Assembly (NCBI GenBank): GCA_000985875.1 | Contig: CCRI01000007.1 | Coordinates: 62,001-126,000, forward strand | DNA from: Neorhizobium galegae bv. officinalis | GTDB taxonomy: Bacteria; Pseudomonadota; Alphaproteobacteria; Rhizobiales; Rhizobiaceae | Reading direction: 5' to 3' | Length of the DNA: 64,000 nt | Part shown: one piece after another, positions 8,568 to 16,692 of the stretch | How positions within the stretch are numbered: position 1 is the stretch's first letter | How the letters are laid out: each line of letters begins with the position of its first letter | Translations under genes and position numbers: made by a program | Notes under the pieces: generated by a model | The model's input: the letters and a program-made list of their open reading frames with translations, nothing else | Told to the model about the DNA's origin: nothing | Database searches by the model: none

Positions 8568-9644
8568 ATGACGGACCCCACCTTCCCGGTTTCCCGCAGC
8601 GATGCGGGGAACGTGGCCAGGCAGAACCCGGCATTCGCCGTGCTGAGCATTCTCGGCAGGACGCTATTGCCGGTGTTCGTGACGCTGTTCGGCCTTGCGG
8701 CCCTGACATTCTTCATCGGCAGGATGCTGCCGATCGATCCCGTCGCTTCTATCCTCGGCGACAATGCCACGCAGGAAGCCTACGAGAAGATGTCCCGCGC
8801 GCTCGGCATGGACAAGCCGCTCTGGTACCAGTTCGGCGTCTACGTGAAGGGCATTCTGTCGTTTGATTTCGGCGACGCGCTGACCACCGGCAAGCCCGTG
8901 ATGGAGGACATCGCCCGCGTGTTTCCCGCCACCATCGAGCTTGCCACCCTGGCGATCGTCATCGGCACGGGCCTTGGCATACCCGCCGGCGTGCTGTCGG
9001 CCATGTACCGCAATTCCTGGCTCGACAATGCCATCCGCTTCACAGGCCTGATCGGTTATTCGGCGCCGAATTTCTGGCTCGGCCTGATGGGCCTGGTGCT
9101 GTTCTACGCGACGCTCGGCTGGATCGGCGGGCCGGGGCGTATCGATTTCATCCATGAATTCGACCTCGAGCCGGTAACCGGCTTCCATCTGATCGACAGC
9201 GCGCTTGCCGGCAACTGGGAAATATTCCGCAACGTCTTCGGCCACATCATCCTGCCCGCCTCGATCCTCGGTTTCGGCGCACTGGCCTATATCAGCCGCA
9301 TGACGCGCAGCTTCATGATCGAGCAGCTGGCGCAGGAATACATCGTCACGGCCCGCGTCAAGGGCCTGTCCTGGGCGCGCACCGTCTGGGTGCATGCGTT
9401 CCGTAACGTCGCCGTTCAGGTGCTCACCGTCGTGGCGCTATCCTATGCCTTCCTGCTCGAAGGTGCCGTGCTGACCGAGACGGTGTTCGCCTGGCCGGGC
9501 TTCGGCCGCTATCTCACCAATGCGCTCCTGGTCGGTGACATGAATGCCGTCGTCGGCTGCTCGCTGCTGGTCGGCGTCATCTTCGTCACCCTAAACCTCA
9601 TCTGCGATCTTCTTTATCGCGTCTTCGACCCCAGAACCCGGTGA
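8568..9644 (+). CDS. Dpp/Opp-type ABC transporter permease (DppB-like)
   Basis: 358 residues with about six membrane segments. Typical features are the N-terminal helix before LGMDKPLWYQFGVYVKG, the periplasmic loop, and the cytoplasmic EAA-like loop QEYIVTARVKGLSWARTVW near residue 260. It has a longer N-terminal tail (about 30 residues) than DppB. It begins 13 bases after the binding-protein gene and forms the inner-membrane channel with the next gene's product. Confidence 0.92.
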   Translation: MTDPTFPVSRSDAGNVARQNPAFAVLSILGRTLLPVFVTLFGLAALTFFIGRMLPIDPVASILGDNATQEAYEKMSRALGMDKPLWYQFGVYVKGILSFDFGDALTTGKPVMEDIARVFPATIELATLAIVIGTGLGIPAGVLSAMYRNSWLDNAIRFTGLIGYSAPNFWLGLMGLVLFYATLGWIGGPGRIDFIHEFDLEPVTGFHLIDSALAGNWEIFRNVFGHIILPASILGFGALAYISRMTRSFMIEQLAQEYIVTARVKGLSWARTVWVHAFRNVAVQVLTVVALSYAFLLEGAVLTETVFAWPGFGRYLTNALLVGDMNAVVGCSLLVGVIFVTLNLICDLLYRVFDPRTR

Positions 9645-9651
9645 GGCAGCC

Positions 9652-10593
9652 ATGACGGATAAATCCCTTTCGCAGATCGCAGACCCAGCAATGCCCGCTG
9701 CCGGCCTCGGTGCATGGCTGCGGGCGCCGGTGCCGACCTCGCCCTTTCATGCCCGCATGCAGCAACTTTGGCTGCAATGGCGGCGGCTGCGGTCCAACGC
9801 GTCGGCGCTGTTCGGTCTTTGCGTCGTCGTCGTCATGCTTTTAGCGGCGCTGCTGGCGCCCATTCTGGCAACGCATGACATCTACGAGCAGAACCTTGCC
9901 GCGCGGCTGCTGGCACCCTCCTTCCAGCATTGGCTCGGCACAGACGAGCTTGGTCGCGACGTCTATAGCCGTCTGCTGTTCGGTGCCCGCATCACTCTCT
10001 ACATCGCGCTTCTGACGACCGTCATCGTCGCGCCGATCGGGCTCATCGTCGGCACCACGGCAGGTTATCTCGGCGGCTGGGTCGATACGGTGCTGATGCG
10101 CATCGTCGATGTGTTTCTGGCCTTCCCGAACCTCATCCTGGCGCTGGCCTTCGTCGCAGCGCTCGGACCGGGCATCCAGAATGCCATCATCGCCATCTCG
10201 CTTGCCTCCTGGCCGCCGATCGCCCGCCTGGCGCGCGCCGAGACGCTGACGATCCGCAAGTCCGATTATATTGCCGCCATGCGCCTTCAGGGCGCGTCCA
10301 GTGCGCGCATCATCTTCGGACACATCATGCCCATGTGCATCCCGTCGGTGGTGGTGCGCGTCACGCTCAACATGGCGGCCATCATTCTGACCGCCGCAGG
10401 TCTCGGCTTTCTCGGGCTTGGCGCCCAGCCACCCAGCCCGGAATGGGGCACGATGCTGTCTTCCGGCCGCGAATTCGTGATGACCAGCTGGTGGATCGCC
10501 GCCATTCCCGGCACCGCCATCCTCCTGACCAGCCTCGCCTTCAATCTTCTCGGCGATGGCCTGCGCGACATTCTGGATCCCCGCCATGGATAA
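9652..10593 (+). CDS. Dpp/Opp-type ABC transporter permease (DppC-like)
   Basis: 313 residues. After a 50-residue cytoplasmic tail come about six membrane segments. The DppC hallmark GTDELGRDVYSRLLFGAR is near residue 100 and the EAA loop KSDYIAAMRLQGASSARII near 205. The end DPRHG is usual for the family. It partners the DppB-like protein. Its last eight bases overlap the start of the next gene. Confidence 0.92.
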   Translation: MTDKSLSQIADPAMPAAGLGAWLRAPVPTSPFHARMQQLWLQWRRLRSNASALFGLCVVVVMLLAALLAPILATHDIYEQNLAARLLAPSFQHWLGTDELGRDVYSRLLFGARITLYIALLTTVIVAPIGLIVGTTAGYLGGWVDTVLMRIVDVFLAFPNLILALAFVAALGPGIQNAIIAISLASWPPIARLARAETLTIRKSDYIAAMRLQGASSARIIFGHIMPMCIPSVVVRVTLNMAAIILTAAGLGFLGLGAQPPSPEWGTMLSSGREFVMTSWWIAAIPGTAILLTSLAFNLLGDGLRDILDPRHG

Positions 10594-11452
10594 GCCGCTC
10601 ATCGACGTCAAGGACTTGAGGATCCGCTTCCACGGCGCGCAGCGCAGCCATGATGCCGTGCGCGGGGTCTCGTTCACCATCGGCCGCGAGAAGGTCGGCA
10701 TTGTCGGCGAATCCGGCTCGGGGAAATCACTGACCGGCCGGTCGCTCCTGAAGCTGACGCCGAAGGGCGCGGAAATCAGCGCAACGCATATGCGCTTCAA
10801 GGATATCGACCTTCTGTCCGCCAGCGAAAGGGAGATGCGCAAGATCCGCGGCAACCATATTTCGATGATTCTCCAAGATCCGAAATACTCGCTCAATCCG
10901 CTGATGCGGATCGGCAACCAGATCGTCGAAGCCTATCGCCTGCATCACAAGGCGCGGCCGGGCGAGGCGAAGGCGAAAGCCTTGGCCATGCTCGAAGCGG
11001 TGCAGATCCGCGATCCGGACCGGGTATTCAAGCTCTTCCCGCACGAAGTGTCGGGCGGCATGGGACAGCGTATCATGATTGCCATGATGCTGATCCCCGA
11101 GCCGGATCTGATCATCGCCGACGAACCGACCTCCGCTCTCGATGTGACGGTGCGCCGACAGGTTCTGACCATCCTCGACGAACTGGTCACCCGTCGCGGC
11201 ACCGGGCTGATGTTCATCAGCCACGACCTCAATCTCGTTGCCAGCTTCTGCGACCGGGTTCTGGTCATGTATGCCGGCCGGATCATGGAGGATCTGCCGG
11301 CGAGCGAACTGCACAACGCCCGGCACCCCTACACGCAGTCCCTGCTCGAAAGCCTGCCGCGGCTCGATGTCGCCGTTGAGAACCTCACGGTGCCGGTGCG
11401 GGACCCAAGCTGGCTCGACGGCCCCGTCTATCGCAATGGAGAGCTCGCATGA
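10586..11452 (+). CDS. Dpp/Opp-type ABC transporter ATP-binding protein (DppD-like, short)
   Basis: 288 residues from the ATG at 10586. Walker A is GESGSGKSLTG, signature VSGGMGQR, Walker B LIIADEPTSALD, and switch ISHDLNL. It is about 40 residues shorter than typical DppD and ends soon after HPYTQSLLESLPRLD, so it lacks the cysteine-containing C-terminal extension usual in Opp/Dpp ATPases. It overlaps the permease gene by eight bases and the next ATPase gene by four (ATGA), so it is tightly coupled. Confidence 0.9.
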   Translation: MDKPLIDVKDLRIRFHGAQRSHDAVRGVSFTIGREKVGIVGESGSGKSLTGRSLLKLTPKGAEISATHMRFKDIDLLSASEREMRKIRGNHISMILQDPKYSLNPLMRIGNQIVEAYRLHHKARPGEAKAKALAMLEAVQIRDPDRVFKLFPHEVSGGMGQRIMIAMMLIPEPDLIIADEPTSALDVTVRRQVLTILDELVTRRGTGLMFISHDLNLVASFCDRVLVMYAGRIMEDLPASELHNARHPYTQSLLESLPRLDVAVENLTVPVRDPSWLDGPVYRNGELA

Positions 11453-12234
11453 AACCGACGAGAGCGCTGATCGAGGCCATTGGTCTTTCGATCAGTTTTG
11501 GCGCGAAACATGCCCGCACCCGTGTGGTGGACGACGTTTCGTTCCGGATCAACAAGGGTGAGGCCTATGGCCTGATTGGCGAATCCGGTTGCGGCAAGTC
11601 GACGATCCTGCGAGCCCTGAGCGGGCTCAACAGCGATTATGACGGTGCCCTGACGCTGACTGACAAGGAACTGCCAAAGACGCGGAGCAAGGATTTCTTC
11701 CGCCGCGTGCAGATGGTGTTCCAGGACCCCTATGGCAGCCTCCACCCTCGCAAGATCGTCGAAAAGGTTCTGGCCGAACCGCTTGCCATCCACGGCATCG
11801 ACCGGGCCTCCGAGCGCATCGCGGAAACGCTCGACGCTGTGGGTCTCGGTCCGTCCTTCCGCTATCGTTACCCGCACGAGCTTTCCGGTGGCCAGCGTCA
11901 GCGCGTTGCGATCGCCCGGGCACTGATCACCGAACCGGAAATCCTGCTGCTCGACGAACCGACTTCGGCGCTCGACGTCTCCGTGCAGGCGGAAATCCTC
12001 AACCTCCTGAGACGACTTCGGATCGAGCGCAACCTCACCTACCTCATGGTGTCGCATGACCTTGCCGTCATTGCTCATATCTGCGAGCGCGCGGGGATGA
12101 TGTATAAGGGCAAGATCATCGAGGAACTGACCTCCCAGCAGATCCGCCAGTCGCAGGCCAGGCAAGACTATACCCGCGAATTCCTGCAGGCGACGATCGA
12201 GGCCGTCGCGAGGCGGGACGAGGCGGTGGCATGA
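11449..12234 (+). CDS. Dpp/Opp-type ABC transporter ATP-binding protein (DppF-like)
   Basis: 261 residues. Walker A GESGCGKST, Q-loop MVFQDPYGSLHPR, signature LSGGQRQRVAIARAL, Walker B ILLLDEPTSALD and switch VSHDLAV are all intact. QDPYGSLHPR is characteristic of the F-type subunit of peptide importers. It is a little shorter than DppF and ends with only a brief C-terminal tail. Overlaps both neighbours by four bases (ATGA), the last ATPase of the importer operon. Confidence 0.92.
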   Translation: MKPTRALIEAIGLSISFGAKHARTRVVDDVSFRINKGEAYGLIGESGCGKSTILRALSGLNSDYDGALTLTDKELPKTRSKDFFRRVQMVFQDPYGSLHPRKIVEKVLAEPLAIHGIDRASERIAETLDAVGLGPSFRYRYPHELSGGQRQRVAIARALITEPEILLLDEPTSALDVSVQAEILNLLRRLRIERNLTYLMVSHDLAVIAHICERAGMMYKGKIIEELTSQQIRQSQARQDYTREFLQATIEAVARRDEAVA

Positions 12235-13268
12235 CCGCGCTCCAGGCATATGCCATTGACGATGCCGGCGATCCTTCCGGGACATGGGAGCATTTTGCCA
12301 CGCCCAGCGACGCAGGTCTCCGCGCAGATGCACTCGAAGAGGTGCGCGCCATCGCAGCGTTGCAGGCCACCGACATGTTGCTGGTCATCCGCCAAGGCAA
12401 AGTGGCTTTTACGCTCGGCGATCCGACGAGGAAATTCCTGTGTCATTCGATCCGCAAGAGCTTTCTGGCGGCGTTGATCGGCGCTGAGGTCGAGAACGGC
12501 CGGATCGACCTCTCGAGCACTCTGGAAAGTCTGGGTATCGACGACCGCGATGGGCTGAGCGAGGTTGAAAAGCAGGCGACCGTCTATGATCTGCTGACGG
12601 CGCGCTCGGGCATATACCATCCGGCCGGATATGAGACGCCCTGGATGCGCCGGATCAAGGAGCGACGTCATGCCCACGCGCCGGGCACGTTCTGGTGCTA
12701 CAACAACTGGGATTTCAATGCGCTCGGAACGATTTTCGAAACGCTGACGGGTGAGAGCATTCACCAGGCCTTTGCAAGGCGAATTGCCAGTCCTACCGGC
12801 ATGCAGGACTTTTTGCTTATCGACGGACAATCCGGAGGCCGGCCCGACGGCTGGCACGAGAGTTTCGACATCAGCGAGCACCGCGCCTATCCTTTCCGCA
12901 TGTCCAGCCGGGATCTGGCCCGCTTCGGGCAGCTTTTCCTGCGCCACGGCGTCTGGAATTCGGCTCAGGTTCTGCCGATCGGCTGGGTGCAGGAATGTGT
13001 CCTGCCCTATTCGCATGCAGGCACGCATGGCGCCTATGGTTACATGTGGTGGCTCGAACGGGACGGCGTTTTCCTGCCGGGTGTGGTGACGCCAAAGGGC
13101 AGCTATGCCGCAATGGGGGCCGGGGGACATTATTGCCTTGTGATGCCCGCGCTCGACATGGTCGTGGTCCATCGCGTCGATACGGAAATATCAGGCCGCC
13201 AGGTCAGTGCCTTCGGCTTCGGTCGGTTGCTGCGCCAACTGCTCGCGGCGGTAGACCAGCCTTCCTGA
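12231..13268 (+). CDS. Serine hydrolase, beta-lactamase / penicillin-binding-protein fold
   Basis: 345 residues, no clear signal peptide. The SxxK motif is SIRK, with Ser73 and Lys76, and the second motif is YNN within WCYNNWDFN. The third, KTG-like motif is not obvious; HYCLVMPALDMVVVHR near the C-terminus may be the strand that carries it. Members of this group act as esterases, D-amino-acid amidases or peptidases as well as beta-lactamases. Coupled by ATGA overlap to the importer, so an amide or D-peptide hydrolase acting on the imported substrate is more likely than antibiotic resistance. Confidence 0.8.
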   Translation: MTALQAYAIDDAGDPSGTWEHFATPSDAGLRADALEEVRAIAALQATDMLLVIRQGKVAFTLGDPTRKFLCHSIRKSFLAALIGAEVENGRIDLSSTLESLGIDDRDGLSEVEKQATVYDLLTARSGIYHPAGYETPWMRRIKERRHAHAPGTFWCYNNWDFNALGTIFETLTGESIHQAFARRIASPTGMQDFLLIDGQSGGRPDGWHESFDISEHRAYPFRMSSRDLARFGQLFLRHGVWNSAQVLPIGWVQECVLPYSHAGTHGAYGYMWWLERDGVFLPGVVTPKGSYAAMGAGGHYCLVMPALDMVVVHRVDTEISGRQVSAFGFGRLLRQLLAAVDQPS

Positions 13269-13357
13269 CGATAGCCGACATCCAGGTCAGTGATCGCGCT
13301 TGTCAGGAGGCGCGAACGCGGCCGCGCGTCTTCAAATCAAGAACCAGCGAGTTTCCC

Positions 13358-14743
13358 ATGAGAACCGTTATCGAGACTATCGCAGACTGGTGTGCCGCCC
13401 CGCCGGCGATCTCCGGCGATGCACGCCGGCTTGCCCATCAGGCTATCGCCGACACGATCGCTTGTCTCTATGCTGGTCGTGCCGACAAGAGCACGCTTGC
13501 CGTGGCGCAGGCCTTTGGCTGGCTGCGCAATGGTGAGGAACCGCTCGTCACCGGCGGACGTCAGTCGGCCTCGGTGGCCGCGCTGGTCAACGGCACCGCC
13601 GCCCATGCCCTGGATTACGACGATAATTTTCGTCCCGGCATGAGCCACGCCTCGGCCGTCATCGTGCCGGCGCTTCTGGCCGTCGCCGGTGGGCTGGGCG
13701 TCAGCGGGCGGGCGCTGACGGATGCCTATCTCGCCGCTCTCCAGGCGCAGGCGTTTGTCGGCAGCGGCGTTGCCGGATCGCATTATACTGCCGGGTGGCA
13801 CGGCACGTCGACGGTCGGCAGTATCGGCACGGCAGCCGGCGTCGCCAAGCTTTTGGGAATGAATGCTGCCGGCATTGCCCGGGCGCTGTCGATGGGCGCC
13901 AGCATGGCTTCGGGCACGAAAGGCCAGTTCGGCACGCCGGCAAAGCCCTTCCACGCCGGGATGGCGGCCCGCAATGCCGTGGAGGCAGCGCTTCTGGCCG
14001 GGACGGGGCTTCAGGGGCGTCTCGACATTCTCGAGGGTCCGCAAGGCTTCCTGGAAATGTTCGGCGGCGAGGCGCCGAAGGGCTACGACCTTGCGGATAT
14101 CTCGGGCACGCGCGAGCATACGATCGAAACGGTCGGCGTCATGCCGAAATTGCATCCATGTTGTGGCTCGACGCATCTGATCGTCGATGCGGCCCTCGAC
14201 CTGATGAAGGACGCCCCGATCGATCCGGATGCGATCGTATCCGCCGAATGCCATGTCGGGATTGCCAACTACCGCAACCTTGCCTACCCGCAACCGCGTG
14301 ACGAGATGGAAGCCCGTTTCTCCATGCAGTATTGCCTGGCACTGGCATTCCGCAACAAGAGCCTGTCGCTGCTCGACTTCACCCCCGCAAGAGTCGGCGT
14401 CGTGACGAAAGACCCGCTCCTCGCAAAGATATCGATGACCCACTACAGCGCCGCGGAAGAAGCAAGTGCAACGAGCTACCTGCCGCACCGCTTGCGGATC
14501 ACCCTCCGCGATGGCCAGGTGTATGGTGTGGAACGGAGCTTTGCACGCGGCGGCCTGTCCGAGCCGTTTTCGGAGGATGACCGCAGGACGAAGTTTGCAG
14601 ACTGCCTGGAAGGTGTTGCAAACCCCATGTCCATCTATGCCGCTCTCGACGCTTTGGACGAGCAGCCGGACCTGGCATTTCTGGCCCCGGTTTTCGACGG
14701 CGGTGCCAGGAATGACCGAGATCTAGCCAGGAAGGGTCGGTAG
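13358..14743 (+). CDS. MmgE/PrpD family protein
   Basis: 461 residues from the ATG at 13358; the frame is open much further upstream but that part overlaps the serine hydrolase in another frame. Family hallmarks are the start TIADWC, the helical AHQAIADTIACLYAG, then NGTAAHALDYDDN, GTSTVGSIGTAAGVAKLLG and KLHPCCGSTH. The family includes 2-methylcitrate dehydratase and cis-aconitate-related enzymes, but many members are of unknown role. No other methylcitrate-cycle gene is nearby, so a dehydratase or isomerase step on the product of the hydrolases is an inference only. Its stop lies one base from the convergent LysR gene stop. Confidence 0.82.
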   Translation: MRTVIETIADWCAAPPAISGDARRLAHQAIADTIACLYAGRADKSTLAVAQAFGWLRNGEEPLVTGGRQSASVAALVNGTAAHALDYDDNFRPGMSHASAVIVPALLAVAGGLGVSGRALTDAYLAALQAQAFVGSGVAGSHYTAGWHGTSTVGSIGTAAGVAKLLGMNAAGIARALSMGASMASGTKGQFGTPAKPFHAGMAARNAVEAALLAGTGLQGRLDILEGPQGFLEMFGGEAPKGYDLADISGTREHTIETVGVMPKLHPCCGSTHLIVDAALDLMKDAPIDPDAIVSAECHVGIANYRNLAYPQPRDEMEARFSMQYCLALAFRNKSLSLLDFTPARVGVVTKDPLLAKISMTHYSAAEEASATSYLPHRLRITLRDGQVYGVERSFARGGLSEPFSEDDRRTKFADCLEGVANPMSIYAALDALDEQPDLAFLAPVFDGGARNDRDLARKGR

Positions 14744-14744
14744 T

Positions 14745-15662
14745 CTAGCGGTTGGCTTGCAGCGCGACCTCCTCCGCCTGCCTCCAGAACTGACCGGCCC
14801 GCTTGCCGCGCAGACGATGGGAGCGGTAGAGCCTGATTTCGACTTCGATATCGAAGGAGGGATCGGCCGCCCGGACGAGTTGACCGGTCTGCAGTTCCTG
14901 AATGGCCAGGCTTTCCGGGATCCACGCCACGCCGTGGCCCGACACGGCCATCGCCTTCAATGCCGCCGACATCGCATTCTCGTAGACCGTATTAAACCGG
15001 AGCGCCTTCTTGTCGAAGACGGCATTCGGCAAGGCCTGCGCGAAAAACGAATTGTCCCGGTAGCTGAGGTAGTCGATCAGCCTACCATCGGATTGCACGC
15101 CATGCAGCGGATCGCCATTCTCGGCCGGCGCCGACACGGCGATCACCTGCTCGGCTCCAAGCGTCAGATAATCGTGTTCGGAAAGGTCCTGCATCGCCGG
15201 AACGGAATCGTGGGCGTAGATCAGCAGGAAGTCGCACTCGTTGCGGAACAGTGTCGCGACATTGTTGGAAAAGGAAGAATAGGCTTCGGTGAAGCGTGTC
15301 CGGAACGGCCCTCCCAGCGCCTCGACCTTTTCCATCCAGGCCGGGAAGAATGTCAGTACGAGCGTACTCATCGTCGCAAAGGAGAGGACCTCCTCCGTCG
15401 AGCCGTGCGCCTCGATCGTATCTTCGCGCAAGGCGCAGAGCATGTCGACGCTCTTGCGCGCCTTCGGCAAAAAGCTGTAGCCCGCCGGCGTCAGCTTGAC
15501 GGGATAGGTCGAACGGTCGATCAGCGGCAGGCCCACCCATTGTTCGAGTTGCCGGATACGGCGGCTGAGCGCCGACTGGGTGATGTTTCTGTCATGGGCC
15601 GCAAGCGTGAAGTTCATGAAACGCGCCAAGCTGACGAAGTCTTCAAGCCACTTCAGTTCCAT
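14745..15662 (-). CDS. LysR-family transcriptional regulator
   Basis: 305 residues from the ATG at 15660-15662; a longer frame begins at 15728 but the helix-turn-helix starts right after MELKWLEDFVSLA, so the inner start is preferred. The N-terminal HTH shows ITQSALSRRIRQLEQWVG; the rest is a periplasmic-binding-like effector domain. It is convergent with the MmgE/PrpD gene (one base between stops). Convergence is unusual for a LysR and its target, but it may regulate the peptide/amide block from a distance. The effector is unknown. Confidence 0.88.
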   Translation of the reverse strand: MELKWLEDFVSLARFMNFTLAAHDRNITQSALSRRIRQLEQWVGLPLIDRSTYPVKLTPAGYSFLPKARKSVDMLCALREDTIEAHGSTEEVLSFATMSTLVLTFFPAWMEKVEALGGPFRTRFTEAYSSFSNNVATLFRNECDFLLIYAHDSVPAMQDLSEHDYLTLGAEQVIAVSAPAENGDPLHGVQSDGRLIDYLSYRDNSFFAQALPNAVFDKKALRFNTVYENAMSAALKAMAVSGHGVAWIPESLAIQELQTGQLVRAADPSFDIEVEIRLYRSHRLRGKRAGQFWRQAEEVALQANR

Positions 15663-16692
15663 CCGGCTTCTCCAACCATTCGCACTGTTTCCAGCCGGTC
15701 TTTGCCGACGCAGATATTGCCAAGGCACTGGCGCGACTGAGGATTATGCACAGCGACGGCTATGTAATCAAAGAGAAAGCGAACGTACAATCGCACTCCG
15801 ACGGTTCATATGCCTCGCGGCTTTGATGCATCGCCCCCGGCGTGAATGGATTCGGCTCTTTGATGTTGTGACTATGCCGTAGCTGTCTTGGAACAGAACT
15901 TCCTGACCTCAATGATGAAATCAGGCGGTTCGATGGTTGCCTTCTTTGATCGGCCAATCGCAAACGCCCTGGGATTCCTCACGCTGCTGATCTGGATCTC
16001 CCCAGGGCTCTCGATGCTCAGGCGACGGCTGTCTTTTTCGAAGAAGGCGTGATCGGAAATGTCGGTATCCTGCCGCGGCTTCGACCCGCCCCCGATCTCC
16101 CTGACCATCGGTCCGCTGTTCCGGCCGCGACTGGCGAGGATCGGTGTCTCGAGGACTAAACCCTTGCATCCAAGCTTGCCGTCCATACCGTCCAGTCAGC
16201 CGCCCGTGTCATCTTGTCGAAGCAACTGTGGTTGCAAACAAAGGTGGTTCGCAACGCGTCCATGAACTCCATCACGCGATGTTGCTCCTGAACTCCGATG
16301 TAAACGTCACTCTGTTATGTGACTCGAACCCTCTCAACTCGACCCCGCCTTTTGAGCAAATGCCTATAGCTTTTGCGGCCGTATGCCTGCAGCAAGGCAC
16401 CCCGACGGAGTAGCTTGCCGTCATCAGTGTGGTCCAGTTGATTGGCGCGGTTCTTGCTTGGCGTCACCTCGAACATAAAGGTAGCCTCCTCAATGACCGA
16501 TGCCGCTCGCCCGGCTATTGCCCACTTGGCTGGCTCCACGGCGATGATCCAGAAATCCCCGCCGCTGGTGACTTCCAACAAGGCGCGACGTCGTCACGGG
16601 CCGGAAACGCGGTGCGGTCGCGCGCATGCAGGAGATTTCGAACAGCACTGGTTCAGCAGACCAACATCGACCAAAAAAGAAGGGGAACGAAA
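15663..16692. other. Long non-coding stretch between LysR and amidohydrolase genes
   Basis: About 1 kb without a convincing gene. Minus-strand frames at 15872-16186 (104 codons) and 16315-16581 (88 codons) have no recognisable motif and weak ribosome sites. The first 150 bases next to 15662 should hold the LysR promoter. The last bases contain a good ribosome site (AAGGGGAACG) for the gene at 16693. Given other insertion debris in the window it may be decayed sequence. Confidence 0.4.

Noticed and set aside
15872..16186. 104-codon minus-strand frame as a small gene
   Set aside because: No motif, weak ribosome site, no neighbours to support it.
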